Part shown: positions 12,401 through 20,411 of the stretch, piece by piece
Layout: every line of letters begins with the position of its first letter
Numbering within the stretch: the stretch's first letter is position 1
Assembly: GCA_937770485.1 (NCBI GenBank)
Contig: CALJHX010000025.1
Span: forward strand, 1 to 64,000
Source of the DNA: an uncultured Verrucomicrobiae bacterium
Lineage (GTDB): Bacteria > Verrucomicrobiota > Verrucomicrobiia > Limisphaerales > UBA1096
Direction: 5' to 3'
DNA: 64,000 nucleotides
Program-made: the position numbers and the translations under genes
The notes under the pieces: generated by a model
Seen by the model: the letters and a program-made list of their open reading frames with translations, nothing else
Databases searched by the model: none
Told to the model about the DNA's origin: nothing

Positions 12401-14864
12401 AGGAGCTATTGCGAGCGATACGCTGGACGGTAATCTAACGGGGAAGGTGAAGAGTGTGAGCACAGTGAATACGGATTCCTTGGGGAGTTACAGCGTAACC
12501 TACAGTGTGAGCGACGCCAATGGTAATGCGGCGATTGAGGTGGCTAGGGTGGTAAACGTAGTGGATACAACCCCGCCGGTGATCACGCTTTTGGGGGGGG
12601 CAACGATACAGAACGAGGCCTTGGCAGAGTTTATCGACCCAGGGGTTAATGTGGTTGATTTAGTTGATGGAAACCTAGTTCCGACTATAACTGGAACTAT
12701 TGATGTAAACACCGTAGGTACATATGTATTGAAGTATAATGCCAAAGATTCTGCGGGAAATAACGCTATAGAAGTTCAAAGGGTGGTAACTATAGGAGAT
12801 ACTGGAGCACCAGTAATTAGTTTAAATGGTGATGTATTAGTGATCCAAGAGGCAAAGAAAACATTTGTGGACGAAGGAGCTACAGCAGTCGACACATTAG
12901 ACGGGGTATTGGCCGTAAAGAGTGTGAGCACGGTGAACACGGATGAAGTGGGTGATTACAGCGTGACCTACAGTGTGATTGACTCCAACGGGAACGCAGC
13001 GGTGGGAGTGGTGAGGACGGTTAGGGTGGTAGACACGACTGCGCCTCAAATTACTTTAATTGGAAGCAATACAGTGACGCAAGAGGCGAAGGGTGCATAT
13101 GTGGATCAGGGTGCTACAGCAGTCGATACAGTAGACGATAGTTTGTCGGTAAAGAGTGTGAGCACGGTGAACACGGATGAAGTGGGGAATTACAGCGTGA
13201 GCTACAGCGTGAGTGACGCCAACGGGAACGCGGCGGTGGAGGTTGTGCGAACGGTTAAGGTGGTAGACACGACCGTACCGAAAATCACTCTGAGTGGAAG
13301 CAGCACAGTGACTCATGAGGCGAAAGTGCCTTATGTAGACGGAGGAGTGAGTGCAAGTGATTCGCTTGATGGGAATCTAACGGGAAAGGTAAAGAGTGTG
13401 AGCACGGTGAACACGGATGCGGTGGGAAGCTATAGCGTGACCCACAGTGTGAGTGATGCCAACGGGAATGCGGCGGTGGAGGCGTTGAGGACGGTTAATG
13501 TGGTAGACACGACCGTACCGAAAATCACTCTGAGTGGAAGCAGCACAGTGACTCATGAGGCGAAAGTGCCTTATGTAGACGGAGGAGTGAGTGCGAGAGA
13601 TACACTGGACGGAGATTTGACCGATTCAGTTACAAGTGAGAGTACGGTAAATACAGATACGGTGGGAAGTTACAGCGTTACCTACAATGTGAGTGACGCA
13701 AACGGGAACGCGGCGGTGGAGGTTTTGCGAACGGTTAAGGTAGTAGACACAACTGTTCCACAGATCACGCTGAGTGGAAGCAGCACAGTAACGCATGAAG
13801 CGGGAATGAGTTTCACAGATTGGGGAGCTATTGCGGTTGATTCGCTGGATGGAGATTTGAGTGGAAATGTGGATGTTGTAAGCACGGTGGATGTCAGCAA
13901 GCCGGGGGTTTACACAGTAAGTTATGGATTGAGTGACGCAGTGGGGAACAAGGCCAAGGGGGTGCTGAGGACGGTGACGATTGTTGATACTAGGCCTCCG
14001 GTAATCAAACTTAAGGGGGAAGCGCTGGTCTTGCATGAGGCTGGAGGTAGTTACACGGATGCGGGAGCGAGTGCGAGTGATTTGGTGGATGGAGATTTGA
14101 GTGGAGAACTCGACATGTTGAGCACTGTCAATATTGGCAAGCCGGGGGTTTACACGGTAAGTTATGTAGTGAGTGATTCATTGGGAAACAAGGCCAGAGC
14201 TACAGTTAGGAAGGTGTCGGTGGTGGATACGACGGGACCGGTGATAACGCTGAATGGTGATGAGGTGGTGACGCACGAAGCGGGAGGCAGTTACAAGGAT
14301 GGAGGTGCGACTGCGGACGATGTGGTGGACGGGGCGGTATCGGTTCAGACCAGCGGAGATGTGAACTCTAACAAGCCCGGGAGTTACACGTTGGTATACA
14401 GTGCGGTGGACTCGTTGGGTAACGTATCAGCGAAGAAAGAGCGGACGGTTACGGTGAAGGACACGAAGGGTCCGATGATCACGCTGATAGGAGATATGTC
14501 GGTGACACAAGAGGCGGGGAGTCGTTACAAGGATTCGGGAGCAAGTGCGGTGGATGCGCTGGATGGAGATTTGAGTGGAGATGTGAAGGTTGTGAGCACG
14601 GTAGACATAAGTAAGGAGGGAAGTTATAGCGTGATCTACAGTGTGAGCGACGCCAATGGAAATGCGGCGGTGGAGCTGGTGAGGACGGTTACGGTAAAGG
14701 ACACAACGGCGCCGGTAATTACCCTGTCGGGTACAATCGGTGGTGGCAGTGGAGTTAGGGCAGGCGTATTCGGATTCGGGAGCCAGTGCGGTGGATGTTG
14801 TGGATGGAGATTTGAACGTGAAGGTCAAGATGGAAGGGGAGGTGAATGTGTCGAAGGTGGGTGA
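9453..14864 (+). CDS. giant protein gene 2, first piece: signal peptide, ELRG domains, MBG-like repeats, DUF5011-type repeats 1-17
   Basis: Starts with a signal-peptide-like segment (residues 1-27: basic NRIKN, then LFILLAFSIPYIGIGG). An ELRG domain follows (9745-10075; GDKVGAFVGDVLRGEE), then two MBG-like units (10098-10560; HTYDGSVKSA), a second ELRG domain (10575-10905; LLGAFVGGKLRGMQ) and sixteen full plus one interrupted DUF5011-type Ig-like domains of about 78-80 aa. Each of these has D-T-x-x-P-x-I-T-L near its start, EAGxxYxDxGAxAxDxxDGDL in the middle and YxVxYxVSDxxGN near its end. Two domains at 11557-11800 and 12511-12755 are near-identical copies 954 bp apart. The frame is lost at an extra C at 14734, shown by intact copies of the same segment near 17038 and 19189. 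No enzymatic motif. Confidence 0.88.
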   Translation: MVHLINRIKNLFILLAFSIPYIGIGGPSWEVESSSAVNEGSGVSVTVVKTLSRFPKGTEITFSGGGLLVLTADAVKGAVELTGDLRRVGISNGETGSSINTTLNTSVTFYSSPKLNGGIPSDGDKVGAFVGDVLRGEESVIIYNNISYCFITVRVKVGDSVSFKLYDSNLRRTLDGVDAAVTISSSHMASQAIGDPSFSPPYVLSFADQKDKASAVIEIKNLQHTYDGSVKSALATTDPQELNVNLTYKDSAGASVDPINVGVYSVLANVSDTDYEGVKTETLIIGKATPVIMPNSNHLVQFDLLNDERKEVGFVVTPEEVANKYVVSYKEVSEGDGYYKTLGPDKAGKYDVKVIVDSANYYGSYSGILEVASVPDSWGQLDVLPSESKIIYSTVSVDGTPAGSDLLLGAFVGGKLRGMQQLLNPLINNKNYAIFVINAGAPAKLDIVSFKLFDHGNNVVFGVSDSYTLENNIGSYGNPVSLGFDATPPVITLNGDPNVMHEAGSVYTDSGASALDAVDGAVEVTITGLAQSNIPGDYTLKYSASDKAGNKAKEVIRKVSVKDTTGPLITLRGLASVTHEAGEVYADKGAIANDSVDGPVSVKTIGDVNQNKTGSYTLIFNAVDAVGNKSTETRSVKVVDTMGPVIRLKHKAFLTHEAGVSYKDSGASAVDVVDGDLSGVVEVLSTVDISKVGSYSVTYSVSDANGNAAIEVARVVNVVDTTPPVITLLGGATIQNEALAEFIDPGVDVVDLVGGNLDPTITGTIDVNTVGTYVLKYNAKDSSGNSAVEVQRTVTVGDTGIPVISINGDVLVVQEAKGTYVDRGAKASDALDGNLTGAMKSVSTVNTDVVGDYSVTYSVSDSNGNTAVNVVRTVKVVDSTMPKITLLGSSSVTHEAKDPYVDGGVKAIDSIDGDLTKSVTVLSTVNTDAVGSYSVTYSVSDSSANAAVEMSRTVGVVDTTLPLITLSGSSTVTQEAKGIYVDRGAIASDTLDGNLTGKVKSVSTVNTDSLGSYSVTYSVSDANGNAAIEVARVVNVVDTTPPVITLLGGATIQNEALAEFIDPGVNVVDLVDGNLVPTITGTIDVNTVGTYVLKYNAKDSAGNNAIEVQRVVTIGDTGAPVISLNGDVLVIQEAKKTFVDEGATAVDTLDGVLAVKSVSTVNTDEVGDYSVTYSVIDSNGNAAVGVVRTVRVVDTTAPQITLIGSNTVTQEAKGAYVDQGATAVDTVDDSLSVKSVSTVNTDEVGNYSVSYSVSDANGNAAVEVVRTVKVVDTTVPKITLSGSSTVTHEAKVPYVDGGVSASDSLDGNLTGKVKSVSTVNTDAVGSYSVTHSVSDANGNAAVEALRTVNVVDTTVPKITLSGSSTVTHEAKVPYVDGGVSARDTLDGDLTDSVTSESTVNTDTVGSYSVTYNVSDANGNAAVEVLRTVKVVDTTVPQITLSGSSTVTHEAGMSFTDWGAIAVDSLDGDLSGNVDVVSTVDVSKPGVYTVSYGLSDAVGNKAKGVLRTVTIVDTRPPVIKLKGEALVLHEAGGSYTDAGASASDLVDGDLSGELDMLSTVNIGKPGVYTVSYVVSDSLGNKARATVRKVSVVDTTGPVITLNGDEVVTHEAGGSYKDGGATADDVVDGAVSVQTSGDVNSNKPGSYTLVYSAVDSLGNVSAKKERTVTVKDTKGPMITLIGDMSVTQEAGSRYKDSGASAVDALDGDLSGDVKVVSTVDISKEGSYSVIYSVSDANGNAAVELVRTVTVKDTTAPVITLSGTIGGGSGVRAGVFGFGSQCGGCCGWRFEREGQDGRGGECVEGG

Positions 14865-17800
14865 GTATCAGTTGAGATATAATGTGAGCGACAGCGCGGG
14901 CAATGATGCGCTGGAAGTAATACGGACAGTGGTGGTGGGGGATACGGGTAGGCCGGTGATCACATTAAAGGGTAAGGCTAGAGAGGTTATAGAGGCGGGG
15001 AGTAGCTACACGGATGCGGGAGCGAGTGCGGCCGATATGGGGGATGGAGAACTGAGTGGGTTGATCAAGGTATTGGGAGGCGTGGATACGACCAAGGTGG
15101 GGGTGTATGAGTTATTTTACAGTGTGAAAGACTCACAGGGAAATGCGGCGACTCAAGTTACCAGGAAGGTAGAGGTTCAGGACACGAGAGGGCCGGTGAT
15201 CAATTTGAAGGGTGAAGTGTCGGTGACGCATGAGGCAGGGAGTAGTTACAAGGACGCTGGGGCGAGTGCGGTGGATGTAGTGGATGGAGATTTGAGTGTT
15301 GATATAGTGAGTACGGTTAACACGCTCAAGCCGGGTGTTTACAGAGTAAGTTATGGAGTGAGTGATGCAGCAGGTAACAAGGCGAAGGGGGTTGTGAGGA
15401 CTGTTAGGGTGGTGGACACGACGGGGCCTGTTATAACGCTGAATGGTGATGAGATGGTGAAACATGAGGCAGGTGGCAGTTACAAGGATGGTGGGGCGAG
15501 TGGGGCTGATGTGGTGGATGGGGCGGTATCGGTTCAGACCAGTGGAGATGTGAACCAGAACAAGCCCGGGAGTTACAAGTTAGTTTACAATGCGGTGGAT
15601 TCGTTGGGTAACGTGTCGGTGAAGAAAGTGAGGACGGTTAAGGTTCAGGACACGACGGGACCAGTAATCAAGTTGAAAGGTGAAGTTTTGGTGACGCATG
15701 AGGCGGGGAGTATTTACACGGATAGGGGAGCGAGTGCGGTGGATGTGGTGGATGGAGATTTGAGTGGAGAGGTGAATGTGGTTAGCACAGTGGACGTGAG
15801 TAAACCGGGGGATTACACGGTGAGTTATGGAGTTAGTGATGCGGGTGGTAATAAGGCCAAAGAGGCTGTTAGGAAGGTGAAAGTGCAGGACACGAGGGGG
15901 CCGGTAATCACGATGATAGGGCAGACGACCGTAGCAGTAGAGGTGGGGGAGGAGTATTTAGATGGAGGGGCCAGAGCGGTGGATGCGGTGGATGGAGATT
16001 TGAGTGTGAAAGTTAAGATGGAGGGAGATGTGGATGTGTCAAAGGTGGGCGAGTATCAATTGGTATATAAAGTGAGTGACAGTGAGGGCAATGATGGGAC
16101 GGAAGTAGTACGGACAGTTGTAGTTGAGGACACGGAGAGTCCGGTGATCACGCTAAAGGGCAAAGCCAGAGAGGACATAGAGGCTGTCAGTACGCCGCTC
16201 AAAGGTGTTGGAGATGAGATTATCATAGATGGAGAAAGGAGTTGGATTGTCGAAGTATTAGGCGATGGTCAATTCGCTTTAGATTATCGAGATGGATTTA
16301 CTTCATACGAAGTGCTCAGCATGAATAGTGTTGAGGCTGACTGGCGAAAGTCGAGTTACAAGGATGCTGGAGCGAGTGCGGTGGATGTGGGTGATGGGGA
16401 CTTGAGTGGGTTGATTAAGGTAGAGGGCGGTGTGGATACGGGCAAGGTGGGAGTGTATGAGTTAATTTACAGTGTGAAGGACACTCACGGTAATGCGGCG
16501 AAACAAGTGACGAGGAAGGTGTCGGTGGTGGACACGACGGGACCAGTGGTTACGCTGAATGGTGGAGAAGTGGTGACGCACGAAGCTGGAGGCCGCTACA
16601 AGGATGGAGGTGCGACTGCGGCCGATGTGGTGGATGGGGCGGTATCGGTTCAGACCAGTGGAGATGTGAAGTCTAACAAGCCCGGGAGTTACACGCTGGT
16701 ATACAGTGCGGTAGATTCGCTGGGTAACGTATCGGCGAAGAAAGAGCGGACGGTTACTGTAAAGGATACGACGGGACCGGTGATTAAATCAAAAGGTGAT
16801 TTGACGGTAATACATGAGGCTGGGAGTAGTTATAAAGATTCAGGGGTGAGTGCGGTGGATGTTGTGGATGGAGATTTGAGTGGAGATGTGAAGGTTGTGA
16901 GCACGGTAGACATAAGCAAGGAGGGAAGTTACAGCGTGACCTACAATGTGAGTGACGCTAACGGGAATGCGGCGGTGGAGGTGGTGAGGTCGGTATCGGT
17001 AAAGGACACAACGGCGCCGGTGATAACCCTGTCGGGTAAATCGGTGGTGGCAGTGGAGTTAGGGCAGGCGTATTTGGATTCGGGAGCCAGTGCGGTGGAT
17101 GTTGTGGATGGAGATTTGAACGTGAAGGTCAAGATGGAAGGGGAGGTGAATGTGTCGAAGGTGGGTGAGTATCAGTTGAGATATAATGTGAGCGACAGCG
17201 CGGGCAATGATGCGCTGGAAGTAATACGGACAGTGGTGGTGGGGGATACGGGTAGGCCGGTGATCACGTTAAAGGGCAAGGCCAGAGAGGTTATAGAGGC
17301 GGGGAGTAGCTACACGGATGCGGGAGCGAGTGCGGCCGATATGGGGGATGGAGAGCTGAGTGGGTTGATCAAGGTGGTGGGAGGTGTGGATACGGCCAAG
17401 GTGGGGGTGTATGAGTTATTTTACAGTGTGAAAGACTCACAGGGAAATGCGGCGACTCAAGTTACCAGGAAGGTAGAGGTTCAGGACACGAGAGGGCCGG
17501 TGATCAATTTGAAGGGTGAAGAGTCGGTGACGCATGAGGCAGGGAGTAGTTACAAGGACGATGGGGCGAGTGCTCTGGATGTAGTGGATGGAGATTTGAG
17601 TTTGGAGATTGATATAGTGAGTACGGTCAACACGCTCAAGCCGGGGGTTTACACGGTGAGTTATGGCGTGAGTGACGTAGCGGGGAACAAGGCGAATGCG
17701 GTTGTAAGGACGGTTACGGTGGAGGACACGACAGGGCCTGTTATAACGCTGAATGGTGATGAGGTGGTGAAACATGAGGCTGGAGATAGTTACAAGGATG

Positions 17801-19566
17801 GTGGAGCGAGTGCGACTGATCTGGTGGATGGAGATTTGAGTGGAGTGGTTGCGGTTTTGAGCACGGTGGACGCGAGTAAACCGGGGAGTTACACGGTGAG
17901 TTATGGAGTGAGTGACACTGTGGGAAACATGGCGAAGGGGTTGGTGAGAACGGTTAAGGTTCAAGACACGACGGGACCGGTAATCAAGCTGAAGGGTGAA
18001 GTGTTGGTGACGCATGAAGCAGGGAGTAGCTACACGGATAAGGGAGCGAGTGTGATGGATGTGGTGGATGGTGATTTAAGTGAAGAGGTGAATGTAGTTA
18101 GCACGGTGGACGTGAGTAAACCGGGGGATTACACGGTGAGTTATGGAGTGAGTGACGCGGCAGGGAACAAAGCCAAGGAAGCAGTTAGGAAGGTGAAGGT
18201 ACAGGATTCGACGGGACCGGTAATCACGCTTAAGGGGGAAGCGTTAGTGACTTATGAGGCGGGGAGTGGTTACACTGATTTGGGAGCGAGTGCGGTGGAT
18301 TTAGTGGATGGGAATTTGAGTGAGGAGATGAATGTGGTTAGCACGGTCAATTCGGTTAAACCGGGGAGTTACAAAGTGAATTATGGTGTGAGTGATTCCG
18401 TGGGGAACAAGACAACGGCGATACGGAAAGTGACGATTGTTGATACTACGCCTCCCGTGATAAAGCTAGGAGGAGGAGTGCTGGTGACTCACGAGGCTGG
18501 AGGTATTTACACGGATGCGGGAGCGACTGCGAGTGATTTGGTGGATGGAGATTTGAGTGGAGATTTGGAAGTGGAGAGCACGGTTAATATAGGCAAGCCG
18601 GGGGTGTATGCTATTAGCTATGGAGTGAGTGATGCAGTGGGCAACAAGGCTAGGGCGGTAGTTAGGAAGGTGTCAGTGGTGGACACGACGGGACCAGTAG
18701 TTACGCTGAATGGTGGAGAAGTGGTGACGCACGAAGCTGGAGGCCGCTACAAGGATGGAGGTGCGACTGCGGCCGATGTGGTGGATGGGGCGGTATCGGT
18801 TCAGACCAGTGGTGATGTGAACTCTAACAAGCCCGGGAGTTACACTTTGGTATACAGTGCGGTGGATTCGTTGGGTAATGTATCGGCGAAGAAAGAGCGG
18901 ACGATTACGGTAAGGGATACGACGGGACCAGTGATTAAGTCAAAAGGTGATTTGACAGTAATACATGAGGCTGGGAGTAGTTATAAAGATTCAGGGGTGA
19001 GTGCGGTGGATGTTGTGGATGGAGATTTGAGTGGAGATGTGAAGGTTGTGAGCACGGTAGACATAAGCAAGGAGGGAAGTTACAGCGTGACCTACAATGT
19101 GAGTGACGCTAACGGGAATGCGGCGGTGGAGGTGGTGAGGTCGGTATCGGTAAAGGACACAACGGCGCCGGTGATAACCCTGTCGGGTAAATCGGTGGTG
19201 GCAGTGGAGTTAGGGCAGGCGTATTTGGATTCGGGAGCCAGTGCGGTGGATGTTGTGGATGGAGATTTGAACGTGAAGGTCAAGATGGAAGGGGAGGTGA
19301 ATGTGTCGAAGGTGGGTGAGTATCAGTTGAGATATAATGTGAGCGACAGCGCGGGCAATGATGCGCTGGAAGTAATACGGACAGTGGTGGTGGGGGATAC
19401 GGGTAGGCCGGTGATCACATTAAAGGGTAAGGCTAGAGAGGTTATAGAGGCGGGGAGTAGCTACACGGATGCGGGAGCGAGTGCGGCCGATATGGGGGAT
19501 GGAGAGCTGAGTGGGTTGATCAAGGTGGTGGGAGGCGTGGATACAGGCCAAGGTGGGGGTGTATGA
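14740..19566 (+). CDS. giant protein gene 2, middle piece: DUF5011-type repeats 17-36
   Basis: Pure repeat region of gene 2, about 1,608 aa in this frame and continuous with 9453-14864 once the extra C at 14734 is removed; the apparent ATG/GTG start is not real. It has about twenty Ig-like domains with the DTTGPVITLxG ... HEAGSSYxDxGASAxDxVDGDLS ... YxVSYGVSDxxGNKA pattern. A 55-residue foreign-looking stretch interrupts one domain (16186-16350). From 16513 the domain series is repeated at a distance of 2,151 bp (717 codons, nine domains) with very high identity. The frame is lost at an extra A at 19545; the parallel position near 17390 lacks it. The strings of Asp, Gly and Ser fit a rod-like, possibly Ca2+-binding extracellular stalk (inference). 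Confidence 0.88.
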   Translation: MVAVELGQAYSDSGASAVDVVDGDLNVKVKMEGEVNVSKVGEYQLRYNVSDSAGNDALEVIRTVVVGDTGRPVITLKGKAREVIEAGSSYTDAGASAADMGDGELSGLIKVLGGVDTTKVGVYELFYSVKDSQGNAATQVTRKVEVQDTRGPVINLKGEVSVTHEAGSSYKDAGASAVDVVDGDLSVDIVSTVNTLKPGVYRVSYGVSDAAGNKAKGVVRTVRVVDTTGPVITLNGDEMVKHEAGGSYKDGGASGADVVDGAVSVQTSGDVNQNKPGSYKLVYNAVDSLGNVSVKKVRTVKVQDTTGPVIKLKGEVLVTHEAGSIYTDRGASAVDVVDGDLSGEVNVVSTVDVSKPGDYTVSYGVSDAGGNKAKEAVRKVKVQDTRGPVITMIGQTTVAVEVGEEYLDGGARAVDAVDGDLSVKVKMEGDVDVSKVGEYQLVYKVSDSEGNDGTEVVRTVVVEDTESPVITLKGKAREDIEAVSTPLKGVGDEIIIDGERSWIVEVLGDGQFALDYRDGFTSYEVLSMNSVEADWRKSSYKDAGASAVDVGDGDLSGLIKVEGGVDTGKVGVYELIYSVKDTHGNAAKQVTRKVSVVDTTGPVVTLNGGEVVTHEAGGRYKDGGATAADVVDGAVSVQTSGDVKSNKPGSYTLVYSAVDSLGNVSAKKERTVTVKDTTGPVIKSKGDLTVIHEAGSSYKDSGVSAVDVVDGDLSGDVKVVSTVDISKEGSYSVTYNVSDANGNAAVEVVRSVSVKDTTAPVITLSGKSVVAVELGQAYLDSGASAVDVVDGDLNVKVKMEGEVNVSKVGEYQLRYNVSDSAGNDALEVIRTVVVGDTGRPVITLKGKAREVIEAGSSYTDAGASAADMGDGELSGLIKVVGGVDTAKVGVYELFYSVKDSQGNAATQVTRKVEVQDTRGPVINLKGEESVTHEAGSSYKDDGASALDVVDGDLSLEIDIVSTVNTLKPGVYTVSYGVSDVAGNKANAVVRTVTVEDTTGPVITLNGDEVVKHEAGDSYKDGGASATDLVDGDLSGVVAVLSTVDASKPGSYTVSYGVSDTVGNMAKGLVRTVKVQDTTGPVIKLKGEVLVTHEAGSSYTDKGASVMDVVDGDLSEEVNVVSTVDVSKPGDYTVSYGVSDAAGNKAKEAVRKVKVQDSTGPVITLKGEALVTYEAGSGYTDLGASAVDLVDGNLSEEMNVVSTVNSVKPGSYKVNYGVSDSVGNKTTAIRKVTIVDTTPPVIKLGGGVLVTHEAGGIYTDAGATASDLVDGDLSGDLEVESTVNIGKPGVYAISYGVSDAVGNKARAVVRKVSVVDTTGPVVTLNGGEVVTHEAGGRYKDGGATAADVVDGAVSVQTSGDVNSNKPGSYTLVYSAVDSLGNVSAKKERTITVRDTTGPVIKSKGDLTVIHEAGSSYKDSGVSAVDVVDGDLSGDVKVVSTVDISKEGSYSVTYNVSDANGNAAVEVVRSVSVKDTTAPVITLSGKSVVAVELGQAYLDSGASAVDVVDGDLNVKVKMEGEVNVSKVGEYQLRYNVSDSAGNDALEVIRTVVVGDTGRPVITLKGKAREVIEAGSSYTDAGASAADMGDGELSGLIKVVGGVDTGQGGGV
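16186..16350 (+). other. 165-bp in-frame insert inside a DUF5011-type repeat
   Basis: The repeat reads GKAREDIEA up to 16185 and resumes SSYKDAGASAVD from 16351, whereas all sister copies (near 14980, 17290 and 19440) have EVIEAGSSYTDAGASA without interruption. The insert replaces a single Gly codon with 55 codons and keeps the frame. Its peptide contains GVGDEIIIDGERSWIVEVLG and DYRDGFTSYEVLSMNS and is unlike any domain in the window. Base composition is more AT-rich than the surrounding repeat. I see no terminal inverted repeats or target duplication, and I do not recognise it. Confidence 0.85.
16513..18259 (+). repeat. large internal duplication, copy 1 (partner 18664-20411)
   Basis: About 1,747 bp covering repeats 24-31 of gene 2. 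Every landmark recurs 2,151 bp downstream (2,152 after the extra A at 19545), starting at AGGAAGGTGTC and ending where TTATGAGGC becomes TTATGAGGA. Differences are scattered single bases, densest in the first 400 bp, with long identical stretches later. Confidence 0.9.
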
Positions 19567-20411
19567 GTTATTTTACAGTGTGAAAGACTTAAAGGGAAAT
19601 GCGGCGACTCAAGTGACCAGGAAGGTAGAGGTTCGGGACACGAGGGGGCCGGTGATCAATTTGAAGGGTGAAGAGTCGGTGACGCATGAGGCAGGGAGTA
19701 GTTACAAGGACGATGGGGCGAGTGCTCTGGATGTAGTGGATGGAGATTTGAGTTTGGAGATTGATATAGTGAGTACGGTCAACACGCTCAAGCCGGGGGT
19801 TTACACGGTGAGTTATGGCGTGAGTGACGTAGCGGGGAACAAGGCGAATGCGGTTGTAAGGACGGTTACGGTGGAGGACACGACAGGGCCTGTTATAACG
19901 CTGAATGGTGATGAGGTGGTGAAACATGAGGCTGGAGATAGTTACAAGGATGGTGGAGCGAGTGCGACTGATCTGGTGGATGGAGATTTGAGTGGAGTGG
20001 TTGCGGTTTTGAGCACGGTGGACGCGAGTAAACCGGGGAGTTACACGGTGAGTTATGGAGTGAGTGACACTGTGGGAAACATGGCGAAGGGGTTGGTGAG
20101 AACGGTTAAGGTTCAAGACACGACGGAACCGGTAATCAAGCTGAAGGGTGAAGTGTTGGTGACGCATGAAGCAGGGAGTAGCTACACGGATAAGGGAGCG
20201 AGTGTGATGGATGTGGTGGATGGTGATTTAAGTGAAGAGGTGAATGTAGTTAGCACGGTGGACGTGAGTAAACCGGGGGATTACACGGTGAGTTATGGAG
20301 TGAGTGACGCGGCAGGGAACAAAGCCAAGGAAGCAGTTAGGAAGGTGAAGGTACAGGATTCGACGGGACCGGTAATCACGCTTAAGGGGGAAGCGTTAGT
20401 GACTTATGAGG
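18664..20411 (+). repeat. large internal duplication, copy 2 (partner 16513-18259)
   Basis: Repeats 33-40 of gene 2, the same order of domains as copy 1. The stretch at about 19405-19545 is a mosaic: it shares ACATTAAAGGGTAAGGCT and GGAGGCGTGG with a third copy near 14955, but GAGAGCTGAG and GGTGGTGGG with copy 1 near 17259. That is the pattern expected from gene conversion among copies, or from mis-assembly. Confidence 0.88.

Noticed and set aside
13626-20167. Long minus-strand ORFs in gene 2 (13626-14036, 15133-15465, 17437-18015, 19589-20167) with repeated His/Arg-rich proteins
   Set aside because: They are antisense shadows of the Ig-like repeats: they repeat with the same period as the + strand domains, have odd composition and no ribosome sites.
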